Shown here one piece after another: positions 19,275-28,144 of a stretch of 64,000 nucleotides of DNA (positions are counted from its first letter, which is position 1; each line of letters begins with the position of its first letter). Below the pieces are notes generated by a model. It saw nothing but the letters and a program-made list of their open reading frames with translations, had not been told where the DNA came from and did not search any database. The stretch is from NCBI GenBank assembly GCA_964019055.1, contig OZ025222.1:8045029-8109028 (forward strand), written 5' to 3'. This stretch comes from Anthopleura xanthogrammica. Taxonomy: Eukaryota > Cnidaria > Anthozoa > Actiniaria > Actiniidae. The position numbers and the translations under genes were made by a program.

Positions 19275-21892
19275 CTCTCATTACCTAACCTTTATATCTA
19301 AATTGCCTCCGCCACCCGGTTTACTCAATTAGTAAGAGCGTCGGTCTGTTGTGCGGGAGGTCGTGGTTCGTCTCCCGGCCGGACCAGAACTGAGGGTCTT
19401 AAAATATTCAGAAGGTGCTTGCTTTGTAACTACATCTGCAAATGGTTAGACCTTCGCATGGCTCGTTTGACTACGTTAATGGCGGTCCCCTCCCTAATCA
19501 ACTAGAGACGTTAAATAATGACCACGAGTTTATCTTTTTGCAGTTATTCTTTATGAAGAAAAATAATTTATATATATTTTTTTATTTTATTTATGCTAGT
19601 TTATATTTTAAAAATAAACTAATAAAAGGGTTGGTGATATAAGGAAACACTTATTTGCTTTGTTTTCAAGTTTCACCCGAGATAGTTGCCGCTATCTTCG
19701 TCGGTTCCTGCGCGGGTCTCATTCTGATTGCTATGGTGATAGTTGCTTGGAGACTGCGATACCCAGATGGATGGAGAGCCTATTACAGAAACCGTATTAA
19801 ATCATTATCAGAAAGTAAGTTACGAACGCATATTAAGATTAAAGTGCATATAAGGGTTCGCCAGTTTGTGTTTAATATGAAAGTTCTGACCCTAAAAATC
19901 ACATAATCATTTTTTTTTTTTTTTTTGATTCTGTTGCGATTTCATTAATTTTTTGACGGTTAAAGTTGGTAAAAATGCGTGTTTTGGGCAACCTTTAGAA
20001 ACATTTCGGAACAGTTAGAGGAGAATGGTACCTAGCTCGTGTGGCGTCATTCACGGGATTTGCTGAAGAAATCAAGGGTTTTTCTCAGTAGAATCGAGCG
20101 TAGTCTTACAAAAACGTAAAAACGTTATCTGAAATAGTGGAAATGGAAAATCGAAGGGAAGCTAGTGATCTTCTTTATAGATTTCAAGTGTTTTCAATGA
20201 ACGAGTCCCGCAAATGACATCACCAACAACTAGTCCCAGGCCCTCAAGGTCGCCCGGCTTTTTACTTCGTTTTACCAACTTTGACCGTCAAAAAAATAAT
20301 GAAATCGCAGCAGAATCAAAAAAAATTTATTGATTATGTGATTTTTAGGGTCAGAACTTTCATATTAAACACAAACTGGCGAACCCTTATGTGCAATTTA
20401 AGAACTAAGGCTTTAAATAGACGGATCTTTGCTGAGGTCAATGTTTACATTTCGCTTCATTAGCATAGGAATTTACACCAAATCCGTTCTCAACATCGAA
20501 AGGGCGTGATCAAAATTAGCTTATTTTAAAAATTTGAACTTGACACATGAAATAGTTTTTGCGTGAAACGATTTTAAAATCTCTAAATTTTACAGAAAAT
20601 GTATGGGCTTAGCGTTTTTGCCACCCATGCAGAAATTTGAAAACTGATATCTCGAAAACTATTGCATGCAAAGAGCTAAAAGTGTCGTAGATTACTTATA
20701 TCAATTACACCTTTTAAGTTTTGGGTTCGGTTTGCAGTTTGTAGTTTGTAGTTTATTGTAGTCTTGGTAATTTAGGATACCATGCTCAACCTCATGTAAT
20801 AATTGTTTATCACTGCGAGAATAAGGGCGAATACTACTTTAGTGGCGACAACAATACCGAAACACTATCTAATATAATAGACCTCTTATGCTTGGGCATA
20901 ATGTTCTGCCTATTTCAGACCACGTGTCCCTTGATCGTTTCTTTGTCTGAACCCAAATGCAACAAAGAATCTTTGTCTCAAAGGAATGACATGTGATCTG
21001 AAATGGACCAAAACAAACGCCCAAGCTAAAGAGGTCTATTCCAATCCAGCAAATTTTCAAGCAAGGTTCTCTGTGAAAAAATATCGAGTTCATAAGCCTG
21101 TTTGTTAACTGAGGTCTAGACTTGAATCTGATGCACTCGCTAGCTTACTGGGAAAAAATATCAGACTGCTTGAGTGTTGAATTTAAGTTTTTGAGAGAAA
21201 CAAGGGACGAATATGGAATTGCGCAAAGAATTGCGCAAAGTATAACAAGAGATTGATAGTGAACTCAAAGCAATTATCCATATCAAGTTATCCATTGCAA
21301 TCAAATGATGAACTGATTTGTCAAATGAATGATTATTTTTGTATTTTCAGATCAAGGGAACTTTGAGTACGACGCATCAATCTTGTATAGCAGTCTCGAC
21401 GAACAATGGGTAACAGAACAGCTCATCCCATTACTGGAATCCGAAAACAATTTCAAGTGTTTTATTCACTTTAGAGATTATGAGGCTGGTAAAGTTATTC
21501 ACGAGAATATGGCTGATTCCGTTTACAAGTGCAGAAAGAACCTTGCGGTTGTCTCTAAAAACTTTTTAAAAAGTGTTTATTGCAAAACGGAGCTTGATAT
21601 GGCACTGGAACGTGTAAATCGATGTCGGGATTATTCCCTTATTGTCGTAAACCTGGATGGTGTTTCCATTGATCTCCTACCAAAATCACTTAGAATAAGA
21701 ACATTTGTGAATCTAACGAGTTCGCAAGAACAAAAGACATGGAGAACCCGTCTTGTGAAGCAAATAAGCATAGAAGAAGACAAACATTGCTCAAAAATGA
21801 AAGCAGACGAGTTGCTGCACGTGACCTCAGAAGGATGTCAAGTTATCAGTCATATAAATGAGGTACATTCAAGCAGTACGGAAAGTGTATAG
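7058..21892 (+). CDS. TIR-domain type I membrane receptor, 10 exons, 455 aa
   Basis: Exons: 7058-7198, 13430-13490, 14028-14111, 14707-14829, 15930-16018, 16101-16169, 17737-17803, 18772-18819, 19671-19814, 21351-21892. All have AG/GT borders, all phases match, and the sum is 1368 nt ending TAG. The protein has a signal peptide (~1-23), an ectodomain (~24-231), a membrane helix (~232-254), a basic juxtamembrane segment and a cytoplasmic TIR domain (~281-415). The ectodomain has cysteines at 28, 32, 33, 56, 59, 77, 97 and 161 and about nine N-glycosylation sequons. Its middle (INVTWD about 130-135, then HYVIQWK 146-152) shows the alternating tryptophan strands of fibronectin III or cytokine/IL-17-receptor folds. 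I see no leucine-rich repeats and no clear Ig domain, so it is neither a classical Toll nor an obvious IL-1R. TIR domains signal through adaptors such as MyD88, usually toward NF-kB; that role is inferred. A second ATG follows directly at 7061. Confidence 0.85.
8436..8555 (+). repeat. 22-bp tandem repeat, about 5.5 copies
   Basis: Units AAAAGTGCATCACATGATGC(CC) repeat head to tail at 8436, 8458, 8480, 8502 and 8524. A CACTCGGTG variant alternates with CACATGGTG. The array sits in receptor intron 1 and is followed by a CACGTGATCA-rich palindromic patch. Confidence 0.9.
8692..8931. mobile_element. MITE, about 240 bp, with ~50-bp inverted ends
   Basis: The left arm CAATGTGCATGAGCTCGAAA continues to a GGGAAAGTGAGTT motif; the right arm is its complement, ending GATGCACATTG. 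There is no coding capacity. Located in receptor intron 1. Confidence 0.75.
9327..9441. mobile_element. MITE with TAAGGCCCAGTTCAA ends
   Basis: The arms TAAGGCCCAGTTCAATCGTC and GACATTTGAACTAGGCCTTA are inverted copies around a short AT-rich centre. A relative with TTAGGCCCGGTTTAAACGTC ends is at 22073-22196. Confidence 0.75.
9439..9628. mobile_element. Foldback MITE abutting the previous one
   Basis: Its TTACTGCGATTCTCAATATT end is perfectly mirrored by AATATTGAGAATCGCAGTAA. It overlaps the previous element by about three bases, so one of the two inserted at the edge of the other. Confidence 0.8.
9693..9912. mobile_element. MITE with ACCCCATTCACACC ends
   Basis: Left ACCCCATTCACACCGGACC and right GGTGTGAATGGGGC are complementary termini. 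The interior repeats a GTTTAA/CTAAAC motif. It is the third foldback in 600 bp of receptor intron 1. Confidence 0.7.
10300..10385. mobile_element. Truncated family B MITE
   Basis: ATACATCTAATTGCAAGAAAG, then GTTGTCATATAAAAATAAAA, matches the left end of the 5982-6258 element. The right half is missing or degraded. From 10400 to 10930 I see no gene, only a GC-richer patch and a further family B scrap at about 10860-10925. Confidence 0.6.
11214..11514. mobile_element. TTAA-flanked foldback MITE (family C) inside the LINE
   Basis: The ends AGTGCACATAACC and GGGTTGTGTGCACT are inverted, and TTAA flanks both (11210-11213 and 11515-11518). Arms of about 140 bp are well matched. It splits the reverse transcriptase frame between IIYCM and RLQRVQN. 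The element at 19843-20397 shares the AGTGCA(C/T)ATAA terminus. Confidence 0.85.
11636..11815. mobile_element. MITE inserted in the LINE remnant
   Basis: The termini AAAACCTACTAATGGTC and GATTAGTAGGTTTTT are inverted. An internal CTATCAC/GTGATAG hairpin and a GATTGGCTGAGC motif are present. It interrupts the LINE frame after LHWLPVQYRLEK. Confidence 0.6.
11820..11925. mobile_element. Second short foldback in the LINE remnant
   Basis: ACAATTAGACCTCTCGCCC and CGAGGACTAATTGT are approximate inverted ends; the core ACGAGTCAATAGCCCAT is perfectly mirrored around GGCCTTCGGCC. The LINE resumes at about 11927. Confidence 0.65.
12608..12985. mobile_element. Poly-G foldback element with AGGGGTA repeats
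   Basis: A 12-base G run (12598 onward) leads into GGGGGTAAAGTATCGGGTAT, which is mirrored near 12960-12985 (ATACCCGATACTTTACCCCC). Inside, a motif like GTATCTCTTAGGGGTAAAAA recurs at irregular spacing. Its style matches the element at 58685-58990. Located in receptor intron 1. Confidence 0.7.
13157..13429 (+). repeat. Tandem ~125-bp intronic repeat that copies the exon 2 splice acceptor
   Basis: CATTTCTGTTATAATTTTACAG occurs at 13157; its copies start at 13281 (ending TTTTAAAG) and 13408 (ending TTTTACAG). The last is the real 3' splice site of receptor exon 2. Between them, AATCACCCTCAAGTCATGCT and the following ~60 bp are nearly identical. Confidence 0.85.
13876..13990. mobile_element. 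Short foldback MITE in receptor intron 2
   Basis: Left GGAGATACGAATTTTATCTTC and right GAAGATAAAATTCGTATCTCC are perfect inverted copies around CTCACTCGTGAGAG. Confidence 0.8.
14896..15563. mobile_element. MITE copy carrying an inserted LINE 3' tail
   Basis: The element begins TTCCGTCATTTTGATTGGCC. About 15031-15288 is an insertion whose left edge is TAATAATAATAATACTTTAT, the reversed (ATT)n tail typical of non-LTR elements. The paralogue at 16629-16865 lacks this insertion. A hairpin (GCAAGCAATTATTTGCC with its complement) lies at about 15439-15490. Located in receptor intron 4. Confidence 0.75.
15609..15830. repeat. (CTTCCTTG)n minisatellite
   Basis: An 8-bp unit repeated about 25 times in receptor intron 4, ending about 100 bp before exon 5. 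The leucine/phenylalanine/cysteine-rich open frames in three phases are its translation, not proteins. Confidence 0.95.
16222..16530. mobile_element. MITE with CRE-like ends
   Basis: GCATAATTCCCCTATTTCAT followed by TATGACGTCACA is mirrored by TGTGACGTCATAATGAAATA near 16500. It lies in receptor intron 6. Confidence 0.65.
16629..16876. mobile_element. Empty-site copy of the 14896 element
   Basis: It shares TTCCGTCATTTTGATTGGCC, the CAATGGCTCGCTTCCCTGAA segment and the following ~150 bp with the 14896 copy but has no LINE insertion, giving the pre-insertion junction TTTGACAATGGCTCGC. Confidence 0.8.
16905..17473. mobile_element. Foldback element, about 570 bp
   Basis: Left TTAAATAATGAATGCTGAAT and GCATTTCAAGACC pair with right GGTCTTGGAATGC and ATTCAGTATTCAACATTC. 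The centre has a GATTGGCTGACAGCA motif also seen in the 18468 family. Located in receptor intron 6. Confidence 0.55.
18181..18228. mobile_element. Family B MITE terminus
   Basis: ATATGACAACG occurs twice and is followed by TTCTTGCAATTAGGTGTATA, the right end of the element at 5982-6258. Located in receptor intron 7. Confidence 0.6.
18468..18720. mobile_element. MITE (family D), GCGCGCTCTNATTGG left end
   Basis: The left part reads CGCGCGCTCTCATTGGTCGA. A central near-perfect foldback pairs AAGAAATAAAACATTTTCTC with its complement at the right end around a GTCGAGGGTTTTCAC core. Relatives occur at 30846-31105, 33056-33316 and about 39953-41290. It ends about 50 bp before receptor exon 8. Confidence 0.75.
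18952..19275. repeat. (TCA)n microsatellite, about 320 bp
   Basis: Imperfect trinucleotide array with ATT and ATA interruptions in receptor intron 8. It gives poly-Ile, poly-His and poly-Met frames that are not genes. Confidence 0.97.
19310..19540 (+). mobile_element. tRNA-derived SINE in receptor intron 8
   Basis: The A box (TTTACTCAATTAGTAAGAGC) and B box (GTGGTTCGTCTCCC) sit at tRNA-like spacing. The body GTAACTACATCTGCAAATGG then TTAGACCTTC, ending near GACGTTAAATAATGACC, resembles tails of SINEs abundant in corals. It follows directly on the (TCA)n array. Confidence 0.8.
19671..19814 (+). CDS. Receptor exon 9: transmembrane segment
   Basis: The exon follows TTTTCAAG and ends A|GTAAGT, with phase 1 on both sides. 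It encodes about 23 uninterrupted hydrophobic residues (IVAAIFVGSCAGLILIAMVI and onward), a tryptophan-arginine stop-transfer boundary, then a basic stretch with YYRNRIK. This places exons 1-8 outside the cell and exon 10 in the cytosol. Confidence 0.85.
19843..20397. mobile_element. TTAA-flanked foldback MITE (family C-like)
   Basis: The ends AGTGCATATAAGGGTTCGCC and GGCGAACCCTTATGTGCA are inverted; TTAA lies at 19839-19842 and 20398-20401. Long arms pair across most of the element. It inserted 28 bp after the exon 9 splice donor of the receptor. Confidence 0.85.
20876..21050. mobile_element. MITE with AATAGACCTCTT ends
   Basis: AATAGACCTCTTATGCTTGG is mirrored by CAAGCTAAAGAGGTCTATT. The internal TTTCAGACCACGTGTC segment recurs at about 57594, with a partly inverted partner (GGTCTGAAATGGGGAAATAG) at 57700. 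Receptor intron 9. Confidence 0.7.
21351..21892 (+). CDS. Receptor exon 10: TIR domain and C-terminus
   Basis: Box 1 is YDASILYSS (residues 282-290). The box 2/BB-loop is FRDYEAGKVIHENM, with Arg317-Asp318 and Gly322 but Ala where many Toll proteins have Pro. The FLKSVYCKTEL segment (347-357) matches the F..S.WC..EL helix, with Tyr replacing Trp. A WRTRL segment stands roughly where box 3 is expected. The C-terminal ~40 residues are polar and Ser/Glu-rich. The TIR domain is encoded by one exon. SEFIR is the main alternative, but the conserved RD..G and S..C..EL pattern favours TIR. Confidence 0.9.
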
Positions 21893-22017
21893 AGCTTTTA
21901 AGTGGTGGCGTATTTTCGGGTCCAACTGCTCACAAAATCCGCTAAAATATATTGACAGATATTAAGTGTTTTTGCTGCTTGGTAAATGTATTAGAGGTTG
22001 TTATGTGTTTCTTCGAG

Positions 22018-22072
22018 CAAATGGCGGGATTTGAACCCACAAATTTCTGGTTTCTAGCCGATAACCTACGAC
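22018..22072 (-). other. tRNA-like (SINE head) remnant
   Basis: Read on the minus strand, GTGGGTTCAAATCCCGCC is a good tRNA T-arm/B box. The 5' half is too diverged to call a tRNA gene, so a SINE head or tRNA relic is most likely. Confidence 0.5.
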
Positions 22073-22196
22073 TTAGGCCCGGTTTAAACGTCGAATTCAA
22101 CAAGTGCCGAATCTTATGCAAATGAGCGAAACCTATTGTTTGAATTATTTGCACTCATTTGGCACATTTGAAATTCAACGTCTAAACCGAGCCTTA
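22073..22196. mobile_element. MITE with TTAGGCCCGGTTTAAAC ends
   Basis: TTAGGCCCGGTTTAAACGTC pairs with GACGTTTAGACCGAGCC-type sequence at the right end (ACGTCTAAACCGAGCCTTA). It is a relative of 9327-9441 and overlaps the end of the tRNA-like remnant. Confidence 0.7.
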
Positions 22197-24506
22197 ACCC
22201 CAAGCTGGAACCATTAGAACTTTGGACATCAAATCCTGTCATGAAGAAAAAGTAAGAAAAAACTTTTCGTTTTGGACCCGAAAGCCCTTTTCCATAGGAT
22301 TGACGTCACACTTAAAAGCCCTACAAAGATGGAGCTACAAACACGACAGTATGTGTAAGGCAAGTTAGACAAGGATATTGGAGCATAATTTGAAGAGGCG
22401 ATTGAGTTTTGTAGAATGGTCTAATTCCATGACGTTAGATTTTTCATGGTTCCGACTCACACAATAGCAAACCTTTGCACCACCGTTGCAGCAGTTTTAC
22501 CGGTAGAAATATAATCTTGTCCCACAAACAGCTACACAGTATCTGTTTCTAATAGTACTACAAATATTAAGAAGCAATTCTATTTTATTTTTACAGGAGA
22601 GTAAACAATTGTGACAATTCATAATCAATTTTCTAGCTAATTTGTTGAGCTAGTGGGACATAGCAATTAAAGTCAACTAAGGGGAGTCGGAATCATAAAT
22701 GACGTTTGGGATGCATTAGGACAAATGCTCTTTGCAACCTTCTTTTTAAAAACAAATATAGAAAAAATATATATAGGGTTTTAAGTTCCTGGTAAAGGAA
22801 TCCAAAATACTACCTAGGCCTATACAAGTAGAAGGTGCGTCATATCCACGTTTATCCAATGGAAACTTATAGCAAAGATAGTCGCTTAGCGATCAACTGT
22901 TTTGAACATTTCGCAGCCAGTAAAAAAGTTGTTATCACATTCACACAATCTAGATTTTTGACGGCAAACTGTTTAGGGACCAATATTATTTTATAAATTG
23001 TATAACTGGATACCCTTGCTATCGAAAGGTTGTCTCCTTGGCGACCAACACCGAACTTTGTACAAAGAAATATGCAGCAGGGCTGTATGTATTTAGCGGT
23101 AAAAATGTAAATAATTCTAGTAATATACATAATGCGCCAGCCGCGGCATATAGTTTCTGTTTACTCTTCTTCCTGCTCGAACCTTTGTTTGTAGCTAAAC
23201 GCGAGTAGTATCACTGCGTACCAAATTGACGTGTCAAGGATGGTACACTTGCCTCTCACCTATGGGGTTTCGGGTTTGATTCAGCCCTGGACTTAGTCTC
23301 ACACGTGATTAAAGTTCGTTGGGTCTCTGCCTTGATTCATAGGTGTTCCTACAGGCTCTATAGTTCCTCTCTCCCTACATTCTAACGCGTCGAATTTTGA
23401 TTCCGTCCTTGGGTTAGCCCTGCCCTGATGTACATTTGTGAGATAGCTGTGCCCTGACTTAGATCAGTCCAGAGGTCGTTTCTGGGTTTGATCATTGAGT
23501 CAGCCATGCCAGATTTAGATCAGCCTCGAAGTTGTTTCAGGGTACAATGAAATTTACTGAATGGGGTACCCGGAAAACGATCATTTGATAAGATTTAACT
23601 CCTCAATTAAATAGAAAAATTATGAAAAGTATCCCAAATGATTGGATTGCATTATGATTGGATACCCATTTGAAATAACTGCATATCGTTTGCGCTATGA
23701 GCATGCGCAGTGTACACGAGTCGTTTTTACCTACAGATAAATGTTCGAGTATGCGCATCAAAACCTACTGCTGTTAATAAACATGTAATTCATATATCAT
23801 AGATATTAATGGTTAAAGGTTTTGAAAAATCAAACATTATATTTTTGTCTTACGAGTGATTAAAAAATATATAAATTCTCCTTTTTTGAATAATATGGCG
23901 TTTATTACATTTTATTATTTTGAATGCACTGCCTTGAATTACATGCCACTTTGTTTCCTCGAATTGATGGGTTGCAAGTATTCAAGAGAGAGTCAAAAGA
24001 CAAAAACATGGCGGCCATTTTGGGAGAAATATTTTGTTAAATGGCTCTAACGCTCCCCTGAGAGGCCACGATGACGTAACCTGCAATCGAAGGATAATTA
24101 GACGCTCTTGGAGCGTTCACTGGGTTGCCTTTGCAAGTATTCTAGAGCTCGATGTTGAACATTCCCAGACTCGCCAAATCTCCAAGCTAATCCCGCTTAC
24201 TTATTTCGCGCAGGAGTTTTCCTTTCTTGTGGAATGAACAACCTTTATCTTACTTTTCTAGTAGGACGACAGGTTTGATTGCGTTACGAACGCGTTTTAA
24301 CGAGTATTAAGTTACTTGTTAACCTAGACTACCTTAAAGACTAGCATGTCTGATGAAATAACTGTATTTATTTCAGGATCGAAACTGCTCACTGCCAAAT
24401 AATCTTTTTTATATCAAAATAAAATTTTGGTTATAGAGCATTTTCACCCACTCACAAAGTAGTCATATGGTTGTTCCAAAGAAAAGAAATTTTTCTACAA
24501 TTTTTT
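22197..24506. other. Non-coding stretch downstream of the receptor
   Basis: I see no supported exon. At about 23225-23310 there is a degraded SINE-like patch (TTGCCTCTCACCTATGGGG, then TTCGGGTTTGATTC). The rest is AT-rich unique-looking DNA. No AATAAA stands out in the first ~800 bp after the receptor stop; an ATTAAA at about 22666 is the nearest variant. Confidence 0.5.
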
Positions 24507-24771
24507 AAGTCCTACTTGGTTCGCGTTCAAGTCTTACAGCATGGCAGTGTTCGCATATTACACTATTAAGCTTATAGTAATTAAACTTTGAATAACTAGA
24601 CCTCAAGTCATTTACTGAGTCTTTATTATCACCACTATGTACAGTTACAGATAAATGCATAGCTTCCTCAAAGATATCACAGTCACTGAATGTATTCTCG
24701 ATCCAATCATCGATTGTTTGACATACAAAGGCACTGGTCAACAGTGTGAGTTGAACGAATGATATTGTGCC
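24507..24771 (-). CDS. Possible small terminal exon, unknown product
   Basis: After a minus-strand acceptor-like TGTTTTAG, an open frame runs 87 codons to a stop at 24507. It begins with a hydrophobic TISFVQLTLLTSAFVC stretch and continues with an acidic, cysteine-containing region. Just upstream on the same strand (24772-24943) another open frame has spaced cysteines and a hydrophobic end (SLFISVIIGIILLYCC), abruptly cut by the element at 24944. Together they could be the remains of a small secreted or membrane protein gene. No family recognised; a chance frame is quite possible. Confidence 0.25.
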
Positions 24772-24943
24772 CTAAAACATACAGCAATACAATAGAATAA
24801 TACCGATTATGACAGAAATAAACAACGATTCCACCTTGAGTTTCAGTGAATTACAGTTCTTATTTTCTGTGCTCTGACACATCTTGTCATCGATGCAAAT
24901 ATTCAACATGCCGTCTTGGCATTTCGCTTTCTCGTAGATCACA

Positions 24944-25810
24944 CATTGCCAGAAATATGGGACATGAGCCTGCTCATACATGCGCAATGATGCGTTTCAG
25001 CTTACAAAATAGCCGCCGAGTCTTATAGGAAATGTATGGGGAATATAGAGCTTCCTCTATTTACGGCGAATAGGGTTTTATTTCCTCTGAGCTCCACATC
25101 GCGACAAACAACCCACCCTACAAGCTACTAAATAAGCGTAAAATGATCATTGAATCATGCGACATATTGGTTCCCGGACTACTTGCCTTCGAAAGGCTTC
25201 GAAAGCTCTAGATTCCATACATCGTCTATAAATCTGGCCACACTTGACCCCAAAACGGTCTTATTTGAGCTCGAAAAAATTTAAAAGTAAAAGAGCTCCA
25301 CCTCGATATCACCAAACGAGTGTTTAATAAATCCAAAACCGCTCAAAATAGACAGCATGCCTTCAGAATGTAGGTTCCCAAGAAGCTTGAAGTTAGGTTA
25401 AATTTTAAGCGATTCGACGCGTTGTTAGCTCGTAGTTTTCAGTTAAAAATGACAAGAAACCACAGAGAACTGCTCCAAACAGCTTCAAAACCCCCTAAAT
25501 ATCGCCATTTTGTTTTTACAAGCTCCTATTGACTGCTGAGATACAATAAGGAAGCTTAAAGTAACGATTTACGTTTGAAACTTGTTTCTTGTCCTTCATG
25601 GGCTTCCTGTGGTGAGGCTTATCAACAGAAAAATAATAGTTGTTCTTTTGATTGTCAAGTAACTATTTTTTGGCAAGAATTGTTTTACTAACATCATAGT
25701 TGAATATAAATATGTGCTTGGAAACCATGTAGTTATATTTTTCCTCTAGAAAACACTTCATTTTCATTCATGCGTAACACCGCTGACAATGTCCAATATT
25801 TCTGGCAATG
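24944..25810. mobile_element. ~860-bp repeat element with CATTGCCAGAAATAT ends, copy 1
   Basis: The termini CATTGCCAGAAATATGGG and ATATTTCTGGCAATG are inverted. Copy 2 at 48091-48948 is nearly identical throughout, differing mainly by a small deletion near 25265 and single bases. No frame of useful length lies inside. The short TIR and near identity suggest recent mobility; target-site duplications are not clear. Confidence 0.85.
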
Positions 25811-26938
25811 AACTAATCTGCTCGTCTGACTTCAAGTTCTTGTGGTCAGCTTCAAAGTTTTGCTTGTCAATTGTTTTGTAGTTTGTCTCCGTATAGTTTG
25901 TTTTTGAGATCTGGCAAGATCTAGATTGGCTAGTTTGGCTAGATAGTTCTAAGATTCTCATAGTTTGCTCATAGATTCTCATAGTTCTCTCTGTGTACGT
26001 GGACCCGGTTGAGCCAACCCGTTCGAAAATCGCTCAATCATATCTCTTAGTAAGTAGTTTGAGCGTTCCGATAAAGCTAAAGACAATGGTAGGCCAAATG
26101 CCTACAGACAAAATACCTCGATCACAAAAACCCTAAGTAGTTCTTTAATTTATCGACGAAGGAATGATGCAATGGCGACCGAGCAGACCGAGCAAAGACA
26201 AATACCTCATGCTCAATTTTATAATGTGATTTATTCTGTCAACATGTACCCAATCATATTTGAGAAATAGACAAACCAAAACTCCATTGAACAGCTAATT
26301 GCTATGGTTACGAGTTTTGTCCAATCATGATCGCGATGGGGAAAAAGAAAAAAAAAAACGAACCCTATTTTAAGACTGGTTTGCCACCATGGCAACCCAG
26401 TAATGACCAACGAAGCACGGTGTCTAATGCAAATGAGCATCGGGTCTTAATTATAGTCTCATCGAGGTCAGTCATGTGTATCAGCGCCCCAGCCATGACT
26501 TTGGCATGCTATCTTTGGCATGCGACATGTTGGGATCTCTTTTGGAGTGATTGCGCATGACAGTGACTCAAACCTCTATCAAAGTATAGAAGTCCTCAGA
26601 GGAGGATTCAATACTATCCCAAATTAGTTGTCCAAAATCAAAACGCTATAGAAAATGGTTAAAAAATCTAGTTTGGTAGTTAATATCTAAATTGGAAAAA
26701 ATGGCTAAATACCCAGTGTGCTGCAAATACTTTACCTAATAATAGTCCACTGTCACGTAACGCTTAGCTTGTCACGCATAAAGGCTATAGTACGAGGCTC
26801 CGGTCACGAATCACTAAGCATTTATCACGTGGCTCTCGTGTCAACGATATTGTAATTAGGGAATTTCCCAAATTCGAGAACTAGGAAAATAAACTCAGTG
26901 TTTGACCTTTGGAGAGCTATGAAGTATGGTTTATATAT
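25811..26938. other. No gene seen
   Basis: Contains a locally repetitive patch (TAGTTTGCTCATAGATTCTC at about 25961) and short GATTGG/CCAATC motifs. Open frames here are short and show no motif. Confidence 0.5.
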
Positions 26939-27057
26939 ATATTACTAGTTTGCCGCAGCAATCAAATTAGACCAACAACCAATGACGTCTTTTGTTTGGT
27001 GTTATTGGATTGAGTTTTATAGTCTCATAATGCATTGCTGCGACAGACTAGTAATAT
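26939..27057. mobile_element. Short MITE with ATATTACTAGTTTGCCGCAG ends
   Basis: ATATTACTAGTTTGCCGCAG and CTGCGACAGACTAGTAATAT are inverted; the interior has a CCAATGACGTC motif. Confidence 0.75.
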
Positions 27058-27540
27058 AGAATATGTGGAAGAGCAGTACGTGTGTTTGGAAAGAACCACT
27101 TACTTGCTAGGGATCTGTAATGTTATCCTTACAAAGCCAAATATATTGACCGAATGCCAATATAGACGCAACTTCATTATTGTAATTGTTTAAATTCATA
27201 TTTTAAGTTGACCGCAACATTAAAATTATATATTAGAATGACATCAACCAAGTAAGAAAAATATAGACAAAAATAGTAAATTCTTGAGAAGTTCATGAGA
27301 ATTTAAAAAAATGTGAAAAACACCACGACGCTAGCAAGGAAACAGATCACTGAACACATACAAATCTCTGTAATTTTGATTCCAAATAGCTTCACTTGAA
27401 TGTTATTTATAGCAATAAAACTTTCAAAAAATACATTTTATTGCTTGGTCTTTTTGATAGTGGTGCTTATTTTTTAAGGTTAGGTTTTAATTTCTAAAAG
27501 TCAATGACGGCCATATTGGCATTCGGTTTATAGTTCCTAA

Positions 27541-27690
27541 TTGTTCTTTTCTTTTCTTCTTTCTTTTTTTTTTTTCTTTACTTCTTTTAATTCTTTCTTT
27601 TACTTCTTTCATTTCATTTCTTTTTCTTCTTATTTTCTTTTCTCTTGTTTTCTTTTTTTTTCTTTTCTTTCTTTTGTTTTGCTTTTCTTA
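27541..27690. repeat. Polypyrimidine (TTTTCTTTC-rich) tract
   Basis: About 150 bp of almost pure T and C on the plus strand. The Phe/Ser-rich open frame is its translation. From 27058 to 28140 nothing else is recognised. Confidence 0.9.
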
Positions 27691-28144
27691 GGTAGGGTTA
27701 AAAGTAGGGTTTGTATAAAAATCTTGAACAACAACAGGTCAATTTATCTATTTATTAAAATCTTCAAAATTTATAATTTATTTCTACTTTATACAATATC
27801 ACTTCAAACTTTATAAAATATATATAATCATTGTTATTTCATTCAAAGAACTAGCAAATTAGATTACAACTTTTAACAACTATAAAAACTTTTCCCTTCA
27901 ATAAGGAGACATACAACATTTCTTTGAAATATATTTCTTTTCTCTTTGTATTCTGAGTTGCTCAGTGTCAACCTCGATTTTGCTTGAGAATATTCATGTG
28001 GTTCAGAGAGCCACAGGATTTAAAACTTTTCTATCTCTGAAATGAGAAGTCCATATCGTGTAAAACTGTGCCATTGCATTACACCTCACACGTAGAAGTG
28101 ATTTTCAGACTAAACCTTCAGAGTTTATGGGCATTTCAAAGTTA

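Noticed and set aside
18824..19332. Long poly-Ile, poly-His and poly-Met frames
   Set aside because: Translation of the (TCA)n microsatellite in a receptor intron.
21880..21889. PDZ-binding C-terminus of the receptor (TESV)
   Set aside because: Position -2 is Glu, not Ser/Thr or hydrophobic, so it is not a class I or II ligand.
22018..22072. Functional tRNA gene
   Set aside because: Only the T-arm/B box is convincing; acceptor and D arms do not pair.
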